Shown here in pieces: positions 16,884-25,597 of a stretch of 64,000 bases of DNA (its first letter is position 1; every line of letters starts with the position of its first letter). Under the pieces are notes generated by a model. That model did not search any database, had not been told where the DNA came from, and saw nothing but the letters and a program-made list of their open reading frames with translations. A program made the translations under genes and the position numbers. The stretch is taken from contig NZ_BMLK01000006.1 in assembly GCF_014645195.1 (NCBI RefSeq), forward strand, positions 124,001 through 188,000. Reading direction: 5' to 3'. Source of the DNA: Novosphingobium indicum. Lineage in GTDB: Bacteria > Pseudomonadota > Alphaproteobacteria > Sphingomonadales > Sphingomonadaceae.

Positions 16884-17217
16884 CGTGTCCGGCGCAGTGG
16901 GCTCCGTCGCCGCTCTCGATTAAACTATTTTCACCGAATCGAGATGCCTATCGTCGCCTGCGGCAGCCGGGCAGGAATGCTGCATTGCGGTGATTTGCTC
17001 CCATGCGCGAGTCGGCGCGCTGCGTCGTCGCGCATGTTGCATTGCACAAGCCCGAAATCGGCAAGAGAATGGCGGAAAAACGCGATAAACTGCGGATTTG
17101 ACGGTGGTTTAGCCCTTGCCACCGCCGTCAAAACCCGCTCAATTCCGTGCCTATCCGAGGCGATTCAAACATATCCCAACACAAACCGATTCCACTGAAA
17201 GGTAGGGGGTTCCCAGA
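16884..17217 (+). other. Non-coding region before the HU gene
   Basis: About 330 bases without a convincing gene. It holds an 8-base inverted repeat, ATGCGCGA (17003-17010) with TCGCGCAT (17028-17035), and an imperfect one, TTTGACGGTGG (17097-17107) with CCACCGCCGTCAAA (17119-17132). The promoter and leader of the HU gene should lie here, but no clear -35/-10 pair stands out. Confidence 0.5.
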
Positions 17218-17490
17218 ATGAACAAGAACGATCTCATCAGCGCAGTTGCCGACTCCAGCGGCCTTACCCGTAGCGATGCGACCAAGGCGGTCGAAAGCGT
17301 GTTCGACGCCATCACCGGTGCGCTGAAGAAGGGCGACGAAGTGCGTCTGGTCGGTTTCGGCACCTTCTCGGTTGCCAAGCGTAAGGCTTCGACCGGCCGT
17401 AACCCGCGCACCGGCGAGCCGATGGAAATCAAGGCTTCGTCGCAGCCGAAGTTCAAGGCCGGCAAGGGCCTCAAGGACGCTGTCAACTAA
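17218..17490 (+). CDS. hup: HU family DNA-binding protein
   Basis: A 90-residue nucleoid protein that bends and compacts DNA as a dimer. Typical HU features: N-terminal helices (MNKNDLISAVADSSGL), the GFGTFSVAKRKA segment near residues 46-58, and the beta-arm containing GRNPRTGEPMEI with the DNA-intercalating Pro. A GGTAGGGGG ribosome site precedes the start. It is transcribed alone, with a long upstream region and a very strong terminator. Confidence 0.97.
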   Translation: MNKNDLISAVADSSGLTRSDATKAVESVFDAITGALKKGDEVRLVGFGTFSVAKRKASTGRNPRTGEPMEIKASSQPKFKAGKGLKDAVN

Positions 17491-17532
17491 GGCGCCTTGC
17501 GGTCTGTAACGCCTCGCAGGCCAGAAACGATT

Positions 17533-17567
17533 ACGCCGCGCCAACCTCGGTTGGCGCGGCGTTTTTC
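17533..17567 (+). terminator. Strong rho-independent terminator after hup
   Basis: A perfect 13-base stem (ACGCCGCGCCAAC with GTTGGCGCGGCGT) around CTCG, then TTTTT. It also separates hup from the convergent lipoprotein gene. Confidence 0.92.
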
Positions 17568-17596
17568 GTTTTGAGCGAACTTTGTGAAAGCTCTGC

Positions 17597-18442
17597 TCAG
17601 TCTACCATTTTCAGGAGGGCGGTTGGGGCCGCCTTGGTGCGCGGATTGATTTCCCATTCCAGCGCCTGACCGCCGGGAGCAGACTTCGGCCCTTCATCGG
17701 TATTGTTGGCCAGGATCTGCGCATCGGTCAGGACAGTGAAAGTGCCATCCGCCAGGGCCGTGGGGCTGTCGTCCGACTTATCCGTGCTGGCCATGCCGGA
17801 CATCATACCGGCCATGGCCGCGCTGCCGCTCGGAGGACCGAAGCCGGGCGCGTCGATGCGAATGCTGCCGTCGTGGCGCAAGGAGACCTGGACAAAGGCG
17901 TTGCTCACCGGGAAGTCTTCCATGGTCGGAAAGACGAAGTCGTGGCCCAGCGTGCCGGAGATCGCGAAATCGACGTCGAACTTGCCTTCGCCCATGTACT
18001 CGACCTTGTTCCAGCCGGTCTGGCGCCGCAGCTTTTCAGCCATTGCCTTGCCGGCTTCGGGATTGCTCGGGTCCATTCCGCCCAGCATCATCTGGGCAGC
18101 CTGTGCCTTGCCTTTGTCCTTGCTGGCGTTTTCCTCCTCCCACTGCGCCTTCTGATCGCCGATTTCGGCAGGGGTGCAGTCACGTTTCTCATAGGTGTCG
18201 TCGTCGTAGCAGTCGTCGGGCTTGAAGGTGGCCTTCTTGTCCGATTTGCTCGATTCCATCATCGGTATCATCAGGATCTCGCCGGTGTAGCGGAACGAGA
18301 AACTGCGATCCTTGCGTATGTCGAGGCGAGACGTGAACGCGCCCGGCGCGAAGATACAGGCAGCGGCGAGCAGCGAGAGCGCGGCGACGGCAAATCCGGT
18401 CAGCACTTTGCGGCCGGCATTTCCGTTCGATAGTGTCTGCAT
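17597..18442 (-). CDS. Uncharacterised lipoprotein
   Basis: A 281-residue protein with a hydrophobic signal segment and a lipobox ending at Cys29 (LLAAAC). The mature part has a beta-strand N terminus (SRLDIRKDRSFSFRYTGEI), an Asp/Lys/Glu-rich middle with DDCYDDDTYEKRDC that may form a disulphide, a Met-rich helical stretch (QMMLGGMDPSNPEAG), and a C-terminal beta region (ALEWEINPRTKAAP). The strand layout resembles a periplasmic beta-sandwich. I do not recognise a named family. It lies downstream of rlmB on the same strand, 38 bases away. Confidence 0.8.
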   Translation of the reverse strand: MQTLSNGNAGRKVLTGFAVAALSLLAAACIFAPGAFTSRLDIRKDRSFSFRYTGEILMIPMMESSKSDKKATFKPDDCYDDDTYEKRDCTPAEIGDQKAQWEEENASKDKGKAQAAQMMLGGMDPSNPEAGKAMAEKLRRQTGWNKVEYMGEGKFDVDFAISGTLGHDFVFPTMEDFPVSNAFVQVSLRHDGSIRIDAPGFGPPSGSAAMAGMMSGMASTDKSDDSPTALADGTFTVLTDAQILANNTDEGPKSAPGGQALEWEINPRTKAAPTALLKMVD

Positions 18443-18480
18443 GATCCCCCTGATGTCTTCGATGGGCTTTTGTGTTCCTT

Positions 18481-19299
18481 TTACACGGTTTGGCGCATTG
18501 CTGCCGCATAGAGCGCAATGGCAGCGGCATTGCTGACGTTGAGGCTTTCCATTTCATGGCTGATCGGCAGGCGTGCGATGGCATCGCAATGTTGTAAGAT
18601 ATTGTGGCGCATGCCTTCGCCTTCGGCGCCCAGCACCAGCGCCACGGGACCGGCCGGCAGCGCATCTGCCAGAGTTGCTTCGCCTTCGCCGTCCAGTCCG
18701 AGGCGCCAGTATCCTGCTTCGGCAATTTCATCGAGCGCGCGGGCCAGATTGACCACGCGGATCCATGGCAGCGTTTCGAGAGCGCCCGAGGCCGACTTGG
18801 CGAGCACGCCCGATTCGGGCGGCGCATGGCGGTCCTGGGTCACGATGGCGCAGGCATCGAATGCCTTGGCCGAACGCATGATCGCGCCGACGTTGTGCGG
18901 ATCGGTCACTTGATCGAGAACCACGAGCGGCCTTGCCGGATCCCCGTCGAGTACGTCTGCGAGGAACAGGTCGTCCAGAGGTTCGCATTCGAGCACCAGC
19001 CCCTGATGCGGTGCATCGCGTGCCACCAGCCGGGCCAGATCGACCGGCTGCGCCCACTCGACGGGAAAATCCGCCGGCAGCTCTCCGCCGAGCGATTCGA
19101 CGGCTTCGCGCGTCGCCCAAAGCTTTCGGTGGCTGCGGTTGGGATTATTGAGGGCGGCCTCCACGGCATGACGGCCCCAGAGGCGTACCATGCCCGAAGA
19201 GGCCCGGCCGCTGCCACGCCCGTTTTTCATTCGGCCTGCACGGCCGCGCAGGGCCCGGGCCGGGCGTCCACCCTCCTGCCTGTCGCTGCGCTTGCTCAT
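18481..19299 (-). CDS. rlmB: 23S rRNA (guanosine-2'-O)-methyltransferase RlmB
   Basis: A 272-residue SpoU-family enzyme expected to methylate the ribose of G2251 in 23S rRNA. SpoU motifs: VLDQVTDPHNVGAIMRSA (motif 1), LVLGAEGEGM (motif 2) and PISHEMESLNVSNAAAIAL (motif 3), the knot that holds SAM. The first 40 residues are a basic linker (GRAGRMKNGRGSGR). The ATG at 19299 with AAAGGA upstream is chosen; the frame is open further upstream only because it runs antisense through tRNA-Tyr. Confidence 0.95.
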   Translation of the reverse strand: MSKRSDRQEGGRPARALRGRAGRMKNGRGSGRASSGMVRLWGRHAVEAALNNPNRSHRKLWATREAVESLGGELPADFPVEWAQPVDLARLVARDAPHQGLVLECEPLDDLFLADVLDGDPARPLVVLDQVTDPHNVGAIMRSAKAFDACAIVTQDRHAPPESGVLAKSASGALETLPWIRVVNLARALDEIAEAGYWRLGLDGEGEATLADALPAGPVALVLGAEGEGMRHNILQHCDAIARLPISHEMESLNVSNAAAIALYAAAMRQTV

Positions 19300-19472
19300 C
19301 GATTGTCCTTTCAGTGAAAAATGTGCCCCCGCTTTGGCAGCGACCCCATTGACAGGCAAGGCTCGGTTCGGCAAAGGCGCGGCTCCTCGGCAACGGGGCT
19401 CCGAAAAAAGGGCCTCGACCAAGCCGCTCCACCGCCTCGATGGCGGGAAGAGCAGCAGCCAGAAACTGGTGT

Positions 19473-19558
19473 GGACAGGTGGCCGAGTGGTTAAAGGCAG
19501 CAGACTGTAAATCTGCCCGCGCAAGCGTACGTTGGTTCGAATCCAGCCCTGTCCACCA
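19473..19558 (+). tRNA. tRNA-Tyr (anticodon GTA)
   Basis: An 86-base tRNA with the long variable arm typical of Tyr. Acceptor GGACAGG pairs with CCTGTCC, anticodon stem GCAGA/TCTGC encloses CTGTAAA, the T arm is TTGG-TTCGAAT-CCAG, and the CCA end is encoded. Confidence 0.97.
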
Positions 19559-19641
19559 CCAGCTTCCTTAAGCAACAGTGACGGTTCCGATGGTCCCCAT
19601 GCGTATGGGCGGGCATTGCGGTACCTGTGCACAGGGACTAG

Positions 19642-20400
19642 ATGAAGCTGATGGCGTCAGAAATACTCGATAATCAAGGCCGTGGTGAAGCATCATGGCA
19701 GTGGCCCTCCATTCATGCCGAAGGGCGCAAGTTCGGAGCGATCGCCGGCGGCGTAGCGCTGATTGGCTGGTTGCTGCTCGGCCCTTGGGTAGGCTGGCCG
19801 CTTGCAGTGCTGACGCTTTGCGTCCTGGCCTTCTTCCGCGACCCGGTGCGCGTGACGCCCCAGGACGACCGCGGCATTGTGGCGCCGGCCGACGGGCTGG
19901 TGACGCTGATCAGCAAGGTCGCGCCGCCGCGTGAACTGACGGTGGACGACGGGTCGGGCTCTGCGCCGATGCCGAATGCGCCGGTTACCCGTGTCTCGAT
20001 TTTCATGTCGGTGTTCGACGTGCACATCAATCGCGCGCCGATTGGCGGTACTGTCAAGCGCGTGATCTATATTCCCGGCAAGTTCGTGAACGCAGACCTC
20101 GACAAGGCGAGCGAAGAGAACGAGCGCCAGCACGTGCTGATCGAGCGTAGCGACGGCACCCGCATCTGTTTCACGCAGATCGCCGGCCTTGTGGCGCGGC
20201 GCATCGTGCCTTTCATCAAGCCGGGCGATTTCATCGCTGCCGGTCAGCGCGTCGGCCTGATTCGCTTTGGCAGCCGTGTTGACGTCTATCTTCCCGCTGG
20301 TGTGGAGCCGCGGGTGGTGATGGGTCAGAAGACGATCGCCGGCGAAACTGTCCTTGCCGAACTCGGCGCCGCACCTCTGATCGAGGGCGTTGTGCAGTGA
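19642..20400 (+). CDS. psd: Phosphatidylserine decarboxylase (short, alphaproteobacterial type)
   Basis: A 252-residue enzyme that converts phosphatidylserine to phosphatidylethanolamine. Its pyruvoyl group forms by self-cleavage between Gly210 and Ser211 in RFGSRVD. Two membrane helices near residues 31-65 anchor it, and [13 protein letters not shown] near 121-133 is a family signature. It lacks the LGST form of the long E. coli enzyme, as expected for the short class. The stop overlaps the GTG start of pssA, so the two steps from CDP-diacylglycerol to PE are made together. Confidence 0.96.
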   Translation: MKLMASEILDNQGRGEASWQWPSIHAEGRKFGAIAGGVALIGWLLLGPWVGWPLAVLTLCVLAFFRDPVRVTPQDDRGIVAPADGLVTLISKVAPPRELTVDDGSGSAPMPNAPVTRVSIFMSVFDVHINRAPIGGTVKRVIYIPGKFVNADLDKASEENERQHVLIERSDGTRICFTQIAGLVARRIVPFIKPGDFIAAGQRVGLIRFGSRVDVYLPAGVEPRVVMGQKTIAGETVLAELGAAPLIEGVVQ

Positions 20401-21275
20401 GTATTGAACCCGGCGACGGATCGGCTCCGGAACACGATGGGTTTGTGGAGGGTAAGGGCGCCGGCCGACGCCGTCTCGCGCGCGGTCTCTCGATGCGCGC
20501 CATTGTGCCCAATGCCATTACTGCCGCCGCACTGTGCGCGGGCCTGACCGGCATTCGCTTCGCCATCGGTGGTGATTTCGAGCGTTCGGTGCAGGCTGTG
20601 ATCCTGGCCGGGCTGCTCGACGGTATCGACGGTCGTGCCGCGCGCCTACTCAAGGCGCAGACGCGTTTCGGCGCTGAGCTCGACAGTCTCGCCGATTCGA
20701 TTTCCTTCGGCGTCGCCCCCGCGCTGATCGTCTATCTTTGGAGCCTCCACCAGTTGCCGAGCGTGGGGTGGATCGCGGCTCTGGCCTTTGCGATCTGCTG
20801 CGTGCTGAGGCTGGCGCGTTTCAACGCGCGGCTCGACATGCTCGATCAGCCGCACAAGCAGGCCGGTTTCCTGACCGGCGTGCCTGCTCCTCTGGGGGCA
20901 GGTCTCGCTTTTCTTCCGCTCTATCTGTGGATCGCCAGCGGCGTTTCCGAGTTTGCCAATCCCATCCTAGTCAGCGGATGGATGGTTCTCTGCGCTTTCC
21001 TGATGATTTCCAGCTTGCCGACGCTGAGCTGGTCGCGGCTGCGGCCGCCTCCCAGCCTGCGTCTGGGCATGATTGCCCTTGTGGGGCTGACCATGGCGGC
21101 GCTGCTTACCGAGCCGTGGTTCACGCTTGTGGCGATTACGATCGTCTATCTGCTGCTGATCCCGATCGGTCTGGTGACGTACGCCAAGGTCAGGCGGCAA
21201 GCGCCAGCCCAGGCCACTCCAGACCCTGCGCCGGAGTATTTTGACGAACAGGGCGCACCGCTCGGTCCATCCTGA
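20397..21275 (+). CDS. pssA: CDP-diacylglycerol-serine O-phosphatidyltransferase
   Basis: A 292-residue membrane enzyme that makes phosphatidylserine from CDP-diacylglycerol and serine. The CDP-alcohol phosphotransferase motif is seen in [26 protein letters not shown] (about residues 80-105) with its D-G-x2-A-R and paired Asp. Seven or eight hydrophobic segments follow. It begins with GTG at 20397, overlapping psd by 4 bases. Its last 86 bases overlap a convergent small gene on the other strand. Confidence 0.96.
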   Translation: MSIEPGDGSAPEHDGFVEGKGAGRRRLARGLSMRAIVPNAITAAALCAGLTGIRFAIGGDFERSVQAVILAGLLDGIDGRAARLLKAQTRFGAELDSLADSISFGVAPALIVYLWSLHQLPSVGWIAALAFAICCVLRLARFNARLDMLDQPHKQAGFLTGVPAPLGAGLAFLPLYLWIASGVSEFANPILVSGWMVLCAFLMISSLPTLSWSRLRPPPSLRLGMIALVGLTMAALLTEPWFTLVAITIVYLLLIPIGLVTYAKVRRQAPAQATPDPAPEYFDEQGAPLGPS

Positions 21276-21462
21276 GCGCGAACGGCCCGGGATAGCGCCT
21301 GCGTTCAATCGACTTCCAGTTGATGGCCATTTCCCCGGGACAGGCTTTCAGCTCGCCCCGAAGCGAAAGCGCGCGCTTGCCATGGCGACGCCAGCTTGCG
21401 GCAATGATGCCGGCAGAGATTAGGGCGGCAAAGGCGAAGAGGCAGGCAGCGAACGCAGTCAT
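21190..21462 (-). CDS. Small membrane protein of unknown function with SOS boxes upstream
   Basis: A 90-residue protein with one N-terminal membrane helix (residues 2-22, TAFAACLFAFAALISAGIIAA) and a basic cytoplasmic tail (SWRRHGKRALSLRGEL, SIERRRYPGP). A well-spaced AAGGA site precedes the ATG. The 3' end overlaps pssA on the other strand, so the final 28 residues may be poorly constrained. Two LexA-type boxes and a TTGACA element lie 73-126 bases upstream. Small single-span proteins under LexA control include cell-division inhibitors such as SidA of Caulobacter; that link is only a hypothesis. Confidence 0.6.
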   Translation of the reverse strand: MTAFAACLFAFAALISAGIIAASWRRHGKRALSLRGELKACPGEMAINWKSIERRRYPGPFALRMDRAVRPVRQNTPAQGLEWPGLALAA

Positions 21463-21534
21463 GACCGATCCTTTCGAGCCATCGTCCGCGACATGTGTGC
21501 AGGTCAGTGGACGGCTTGTGGAAAACGCTAATCT

Positions 21535-21588
21535 GTTCTAATAATGTTCTTGCGAGCTTTTGTTCGCTTTTTGTTCCTAAGTTGTCAA
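21535..21588. promoter_or_regulatory. Tandem LexA (SOS) boxes with promoter elements
   Basis: Two exact alphaproteobacterial LexA boxes, GTTC-N7-GTTC, at 21535-21549 (spacer TAATAAT) and 21562-21576 (spacer GCTTTTT). On the minus strand TTGACA (21588-21583) lies just before the second box, so LexA would sit on the promoter of the small membrane-protein gene at 21190-21462. On the plus strand TTGTGG (21516-21521) and TAATAA (21539-21544), 17 bases apart, could drive the VOC gene; this second promoter is weaker evidence. Confidence 0.75.
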
Positions 21589-21722
21589 GCGCTAATTGGA
21601 ACATTGCGTCGTAAGGCCATCATTCCGTCTCCCTCGGCGACAGCTCCGCCTGATTGGCGTAGGCTTCCACACCGCCCCGGATGCCTTCATCCGGGGATCC
21701 TGGAACGAAGATGAGGCAGGTG

Positions 21723-22094
21723 ATGGCAAAGGTTACGGGGTTGGGCGGCGTGTTCTACGTCGTGAAGGATCCGGCCGCTACGCGAGCGTGGTATCGCGAT
21801 ACGCTCGGCATCGATGGCGAATATGGGCCGATGCTGCTGTGGTCGGAAGAGAAGGGCGAGAAGCCCTATTCGCTCATCAGCCACTTTTCGGACGAGACCT
21901 ACATTCGGCCGGGCGCAGGCGCTTTCATGATCAATCTGCGCGTCGATGATCTCGATGCGTTCGTCCAGGATCTTCGCGCCAAGGGTATCGACGTGCTGGA
22001 TTCGGTCGACGAGGGGTACGGCAAGTTCGCGTGGCTTCTCGATCCCGATGGCGTGAAGATCGAGCTTTGGCAGCAATGCGAGGCACCGGAATAG
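21723..22094 (+). CDS. VOC-fold (glyoxalase/bleomycin resistance-like) protein
   Basis: A 123-residue protein with two beta-alpha-beta-beta-beta units of the vicinal oxygen chelate fold: GGVFYVVKDPAATRAWYRDTLGI at the start and FAWLLDPDGVKIELWQ at the end, the latter with the usual metal-site Glu. The N-terminal metal His is not evident, so enzymatic activity is uncertain. The ATG at 21723 follows AGGCAGG; an in-frame ATG at 21711 is an alternative. It is flanked by two small membrane-protein genes on the opposite strand and by SOS boxes upstream. Confidence 0.85.
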   Translation: MAKVTGLGGVFYVVKDPAATRAWYRDTLGIDGEYGPMLLWSEEKGEKPYSLISHFSDETYIRPGAGAFMINLRVDDLDAFVQDLRAKGIDVLDSVDEGYGKFAWLLDPDGVKIELWQQCEAPE

Positions 22095-22181
22095 GTCGAC
22101 CGAACACGATCCAGAGCAGGACGATCCCGTTAGGTGTCAGGCTTACGAAGGTAACTGGCCGCGAGCGGGCCGGTCGGAAAG

Positions 22182-22472
22182 TCAGGCCGCGCTTCTGGCC
22201 GTGCGCGCGTAATGATGCAGGCGATGCGTAATCGGTTTGGGCCGCAGACGGCGGCGCATGTGTCGCGGCAGTGGCAGAGCGTCAATCTCCAGCTCAGCCC
22301 CGGCACGAGGATCCATGGTGTGAATGGTAATCTCTTGTACCGTATGGGCACCCGCCAGCTCGGTGCGTAGTCGTGCGATTGCAGGAAGGGCGGACTTGAG
22401 ACTTATCCAGATGGTCACGAATGCGGCGATTGCCGCAAGGGTGAAAAGTAGAGATGGAATGACACTCATCAT
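22182..22472 (-). CDS. Small membrane protein of unknown function
   Basis: A 96-residue protein with an N-terminal membrane helix (residues 5-26, IPSLLFTLAAIAAFVTIWISL), a helix with the LRTELAGA segment, a predicted strand (VQEITIHTMD) and a very basic tail (RHMRRRLRPKP). An AAGGAG ribosome site lies 5 bases before the first of two adjacent ATGs, which supports expression. The layout recalls the neighbour at 21190-21462 (membrane helix followed by LRxEL), so the two may be distant relatives. Function unknown. Confidence 0.7.
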   Translation of the reverse strand: MMSVIPSLLFTLAAIAAFVTIWISLKSALPAIARLRTELAGAHTVQEITIHTMDPRAGAELEIDALPLPRHMRRRLRPKPITHRLHHYARTARSAA

Positions 22473-22844
22473 GTGTCTCCTTCGGCGATATCACCCCCCG
22501 GTGACTTTCAAAAACCCCCAACAGATATTCGCGTTCTTGAAGTGTTAGCTAATTTACTGTCATATTTGCCGATTAAAAGCTTTTAAGAGCCTGCCGTTCC
22601 CAAAACGGACCGGAATCTGTTCCGAAACGGAGGAAAGTGCGGCGAATCGCCCGAAGTGCGCGATAGAAGGGGGCTGGCTTTCCATCGTGAATGCCTCTAA
22701 GGGCGAGCGCGCTTAGGCGATCGGCCCCGAATCGGGGGGCGGCAACCTCTGCAAATCCACATGGAAAGCACACATACCGGTGCCGCGGCGGGCTGATCTG
22801 CACGGTTCCAGCTTTCCAGAGGCATAACCGGAAAGGAATTACTT
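22473..22844 (+). other. Non-coding region before rpsB with a structured leader
   Basis: About 370 bases without a convincing gene. The left part serves the minus-strand small membrane-protein gene and has a near-match LexA box (GTTC-N7-GTTA at 22533-22547). The right part is the rpsB leader, with the hairpin listed separately. AT-rich DNA around 22540-22585 may hold promoters; no firm -35/-10 pair was fixed. Confidence 0.5.
22762..22818 (+). ncRNA. Candidate structured mRNA leader of rpsB
   Basis: An outer stem TGGAAAGC (22762-22769) with GCTTTCCA (22811-22818), and an inner stem ACCG(G)TGC (22776 on) with GCACGGT (22800-22806) with one bulged G. It ends 26 bases before the rpsB start and just before its AAAGGA site, where an S2-binding autoregulatory element would be placed. 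The role is inferred. Confidence 0.5.
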
Positions 22845-23597
22845 ATGGCGGCTCCTGTCGTCACCATGCAGCAGCTCATCGAAGCCGGTGCCCACTTCGG
22901 CCACCAGACCCACCGCTGGAACCCGCGGATGAAACCGTACATCTTCGGCGCCCGCAACGGCATCCACATCATCGACCTGTCGCAGACCGTGCCGCTCATG
23001 GCCCGTGCGCTCGATTTTATCTCGGCCACTGTCCAGTCGGGCGGCAAGGTGCTCTTCGTCGGCACCAAGCGTCAGGCTCAGGAGCCGATCGCTCAGGCTG
23101 CCCGCGCTTGTGGCCAGCACTTCGTCAACCACCGCTGGCTGGGCGGCATGCTCACCAACTGGAAGACGATCTCGCAGTCGATCAAGCGCTTCAAGGCGCT
23201 GGAAGAGCAGCTTGCCGGCGACACCCACGGCCTGACCAAGAAGGAAATCCTTCAGCTCACCCGTGAGCGCGACAAGCTTGAACTGTCGCTCGGCGGTATC
23301 CGCGACATGGGTGGCATCCCCGATGTCATGTTCGTGATCGACGCCAACAAGGAAGACCTCGCGATCAAGGAAGCCAACGTCCTCGGCATTCCGGTTGTGG
23401 CCGTGCTCGACACTAACGTGAACCCGCAGGGCATCGCGTTCCCGGTCCCGGGCAACGACGACGCCAGCCGCGCCGTTCGCCTCTACTGCGACGCCGTCGC
23501 TCAGGCTGCCACCAAGGGCGGCCGCGAAGCCGTGATCGACAGCGGTGCCGACATCGGCGCCATGGACGAGCCGACCGCGGAAGCCGTCGAGGCCTGA
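22845..23597 (+). CDS. rpsB: 30S ribosomal protein S2
   Basis: A 250-residue ribosomal protein with the S2 signatures [19 protein letters not shown] near residues 16-34 and VDTNVNPQG-type [20 protein letters not shown] near 186-205. A clear AAAGGA site precedes the ATG. It is followed by tsf, the universal rpsB-tsf pair, and preceded by a structured leader. Length is normal; the last 20 residues form an acidic tail. Confidence 0.98.
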   Translation: MAAPVVTMQQLIEAGAHFGHQTHRWNPRMKPYIFGARNGIHIIDLSQTVPLMARALDFISATVQSGGKVLFVGTKRQAQEPIAQAARACGQHFVNHRWLGGMLTNWKTISQSIKRFKALEEQLAGDTHGLTKKEILQLTRERDKLELSLGGIRDMGGIPDVMFVIDANKEDLAIKEANVLGIPVVAVLDTNVNPQGIAFPVPGNDDASRAVRLYCDAVAQAATKGGREAVIDSGADIGAMDEPTAEAVEA

Positions 23598-23713
23598 TCG
23601 GCCCCGGCCACGACGTTTCGTCATGGAATTGTCGCGCGCCGGGTCCACAGGGCCTGGCGCGCACCCATATCGGGGGCCAGCAACTGGCTCCAGCAAACAA
23701 AAGGATTTGAGCG

Positions 23714-24637
23714 ATGGCTTACACCGCCGCTGACGTGAAGAACCTGCGCGAGCGCACCGGCGCCGGCATGATGGACTGCAAGAAGGCTCTCGACGAGTCG
23801 AACGGTGACCTCGAAGCCGCCGTTGACGCGCTGCGTGCCAAGGGTCTTGCCGCCGCCGCCAAGAAGTCGAGCCGCACGGCGGCCGAAGGTCTGGTCGGCG
23901 TTGCCGTTTCGGGCACCAAGGGCGTTGCCGTCGAGGTCAACTCGGAAACCGACTTCGTTGCCAAGAACGAGCAGTTCCAGGACTTCGTGCGCAACACCAC
24001 CGAAGTCGCGCTGGGCGTCTCGGGCGACGACATCGAAGCGCTCAAGGCTGCCAGCTATCCCACCGGCGGCACCGTTGCCGAAGCGCTGACCAACAACGTC
24101 GCGACCATCGGCGAGAACCAGCAGGTTCGCCGCATGAAGACCGTCGAAGTCGCCAACGGCGTCGTCGTCCCTTACATGCACAACGCTGCTGCGCCGAACC
24201 TCGGCAAGATTGGCGTTCTGGTTGCTCTGGAATCGGAAGCGCCGGCCGACGTTCTGGAAGCCCTCGGCAAGCAGATCGCCATGCACATCGCCGCGGCTTT
24301 CCCGCTGGCGCTGACCGCTGACGATCTCGACGCCGAACTGATCGAGCGTGAGCGCAAGATCGCCCAGGAAAAGGCCGCCGAATCCGGCAAGCCCGAGAAC
24401 GTGCAGCAGAAGATGGTCGAAGGCGCGATTGCCAAGTACGCCAAGGAAAACGCGCTGCTCTCGCAGGTCTTCGTGATGGACAACAAGACCCCGATCCAGC
24501 AGGTCGTCGATGCGGCCGGCAAGGAAGCGGGTTCGAAGATCGTCCTCAAGGACTACGTGCGCTTCCAGCTCGGCGAAGGCATCGAGAAGGAAGAGAGCGA
24601 CTTCGCAGCGGAAGTCGCCGCTGCGGTTGCCGGCTGA
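23714..24637 (+). CDS. tsf: Elongation factor Ts
   Basis: A 307-residue factor that exchanges GDP for GTP on EF-Tu. The N-terminal UBA-like domain has [16 protein letters not shown] (residues 10-25) and the core has the conserved [12 protein letters not shown] (residues 77-88). The C-terminal domain ends [12 protein letters not shown]. It lies 116 bases after rpsB, with a strong terminator downstream. Normal length. Confidence 0.98.
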   Translation: MAYTAADVKNLRERTGAGMMDCKKALDESNGDLEAAVDALRAKGLAAAAKKSSRTAAEGLVGVAVSGTKGVAVEVNSETDFVAKNEQFQDFVRNTTEVALGVSGDDIEALKAASYPTGGTVAEALTNNVATIGENQQVRRMKTVEVANGVVVPYMHNAAAPNLGKIGVLVALESEAPADVLEALGKQIAMHIAAAFPLALTADDLDAELIERERKIAQEKAAESGKPENVQQKMVEGAIAKYAKENALLSQVFVMDNKTPIQQVVDAAGKEAGSKIVLKDYVRFQLGEGIEKEESDFAAEVAAAVAG

Positions 24638-24673
24638 TATTTCAGCCGCACTTCCTTTGGGAAACGAAACAAG

Positions 24674-24715
24674 GCGGGCCGGGAAGCGCAAAGGCTTCCC
24701 GGCCCGCTTTCGTTT
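24674..24715 (+). terminator. Rho-independent terminator after tsf
   Basis: A perfect 14-base stem, GCGGGCCGGGAAGC with GCTTCCCGGCCCGC, around GCAAAG, followed by TTTCGTTT. It separates rpsB-tsf from the pyrH cluster. Confidence 0.88.
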
Positions 24716-24871
24716 GCCAAGCCGCCGCTTGTCCGGATTAGACGGATCTTCGATTTTGTAGCTTACGTGTAGTCGAGCGCCAACATTCTCCCATCCACAA
24801 CCTCGCCCCTTGGCAATCCGCCTGCGCCCTCCTAAAGCCGCTCCAGACTAATCCCCAGGAGACCGAGCGGC

Positions 24872-25594
24872 ATGTCATCCTCCCCCTACAAACGCGTCCT
24901 TCTCAAGCTGTCGGGCGAAGTGCTGATGGGGAGCCAGCAATTCGGGATAGACTCCGAATTCGTTGCCGAACTGGCCAAGGAAGTGAAGGCGGCCAAGGAA
25001 ACCGGCCTCGAGATCTGCCTCGTCATCGGCGGCGGCAATATCTTCCGCGGCATGGCTGGCGCTGCCAAGGGCATGGATCGCGCACAGGCGGACTACATGG
25101 GCATGCTCGCCACGGTCATGAATGCGCTCGCAATGCAGAACGCGCTTGAACAACTGGGCGTGGAAACGCGCGTCCAATCCGCCGTACAGATGGATCAGGT
25201 CTGCGAGCCGGTGATCCGCCGTCGGGCCGAACGGCATCTCGAAAAGGGGCGGGTGGTGATCTTCGCCGCCGGCGTGGGCGCTCCCTATTTCACGACCGAT
25301 TCCGGCGCCGCGCTGCGTGCCGCTGAAATGCGCTGCGATGCCCTGCTCAAGGGTACCAGCGTCGATGGCGTCTATGACAGCGATCCGAAAACCAATCCGG
25401 ACGCCAAGCGTTACGAATCCGTCGATTACGACACCGTTCTCGCCGACAACCTGAAGGTGATGGATGCTTCCGCCGTGGCCCTGTGCCGCGACAACGCTAT
25501 TCCGATCGTCGTGTTCTCGATCCGCGAACAGGGCAATCTCGCCCGCGTTCTGGCGGGACAGGGAACGCAGACGATCGTGCAGAAAGGAGCCTGA
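24872..25594 (+). CDS. pyrH: UMP kinase
   Basis: A 240-residue amino-acid-kinase family enzyme that phosphorylates UMP to UDP. Motifs: KLSGEVLMG near residues 12-20, IGGGNIFRG near 53-61, and the ATP-site [17 protein letters not shown] near 162-178. A GGAG-type site lies before the ATG. It opens the pyrH-frr-uppS-cdsA-dxr-rseP-bamA cluster and follows rpsB-tsf, a widely kept order. The 160 bases upstream should hold the promoter. Confidence 0.98.
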   Translation: MSSSPYKRVLLKLSGEVLMGSQQFGIDSEFVAELAKEVKAAKETGLEICLVIGGGNIFRGMAGAAKGMDRAQADYMGMLATVMNALAMQNALEQLGVETRVQSAVQMDQVCEPVIRRRAERHLEKGRVVIFAAGVGAPYFTTDSGAALRAAEMRCDALLKGTSVDGVYDSDPKTNPDAKRYESVDYDTVLADNLKVMDASAVALCRDNAIPIVVFSIREQGNLARVLAGQGTQTIVQKGA

Positions 25595-25597
25595 ACA

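Noticed and set aside
19300-19632. N-terminal extension of rlmB reading through the tRNA-Tyr region
   Set aside because: The extra residues are the antisense translation of tRNA-Tyr; the ATG at 19299 has a good ribosome site and fits the family.
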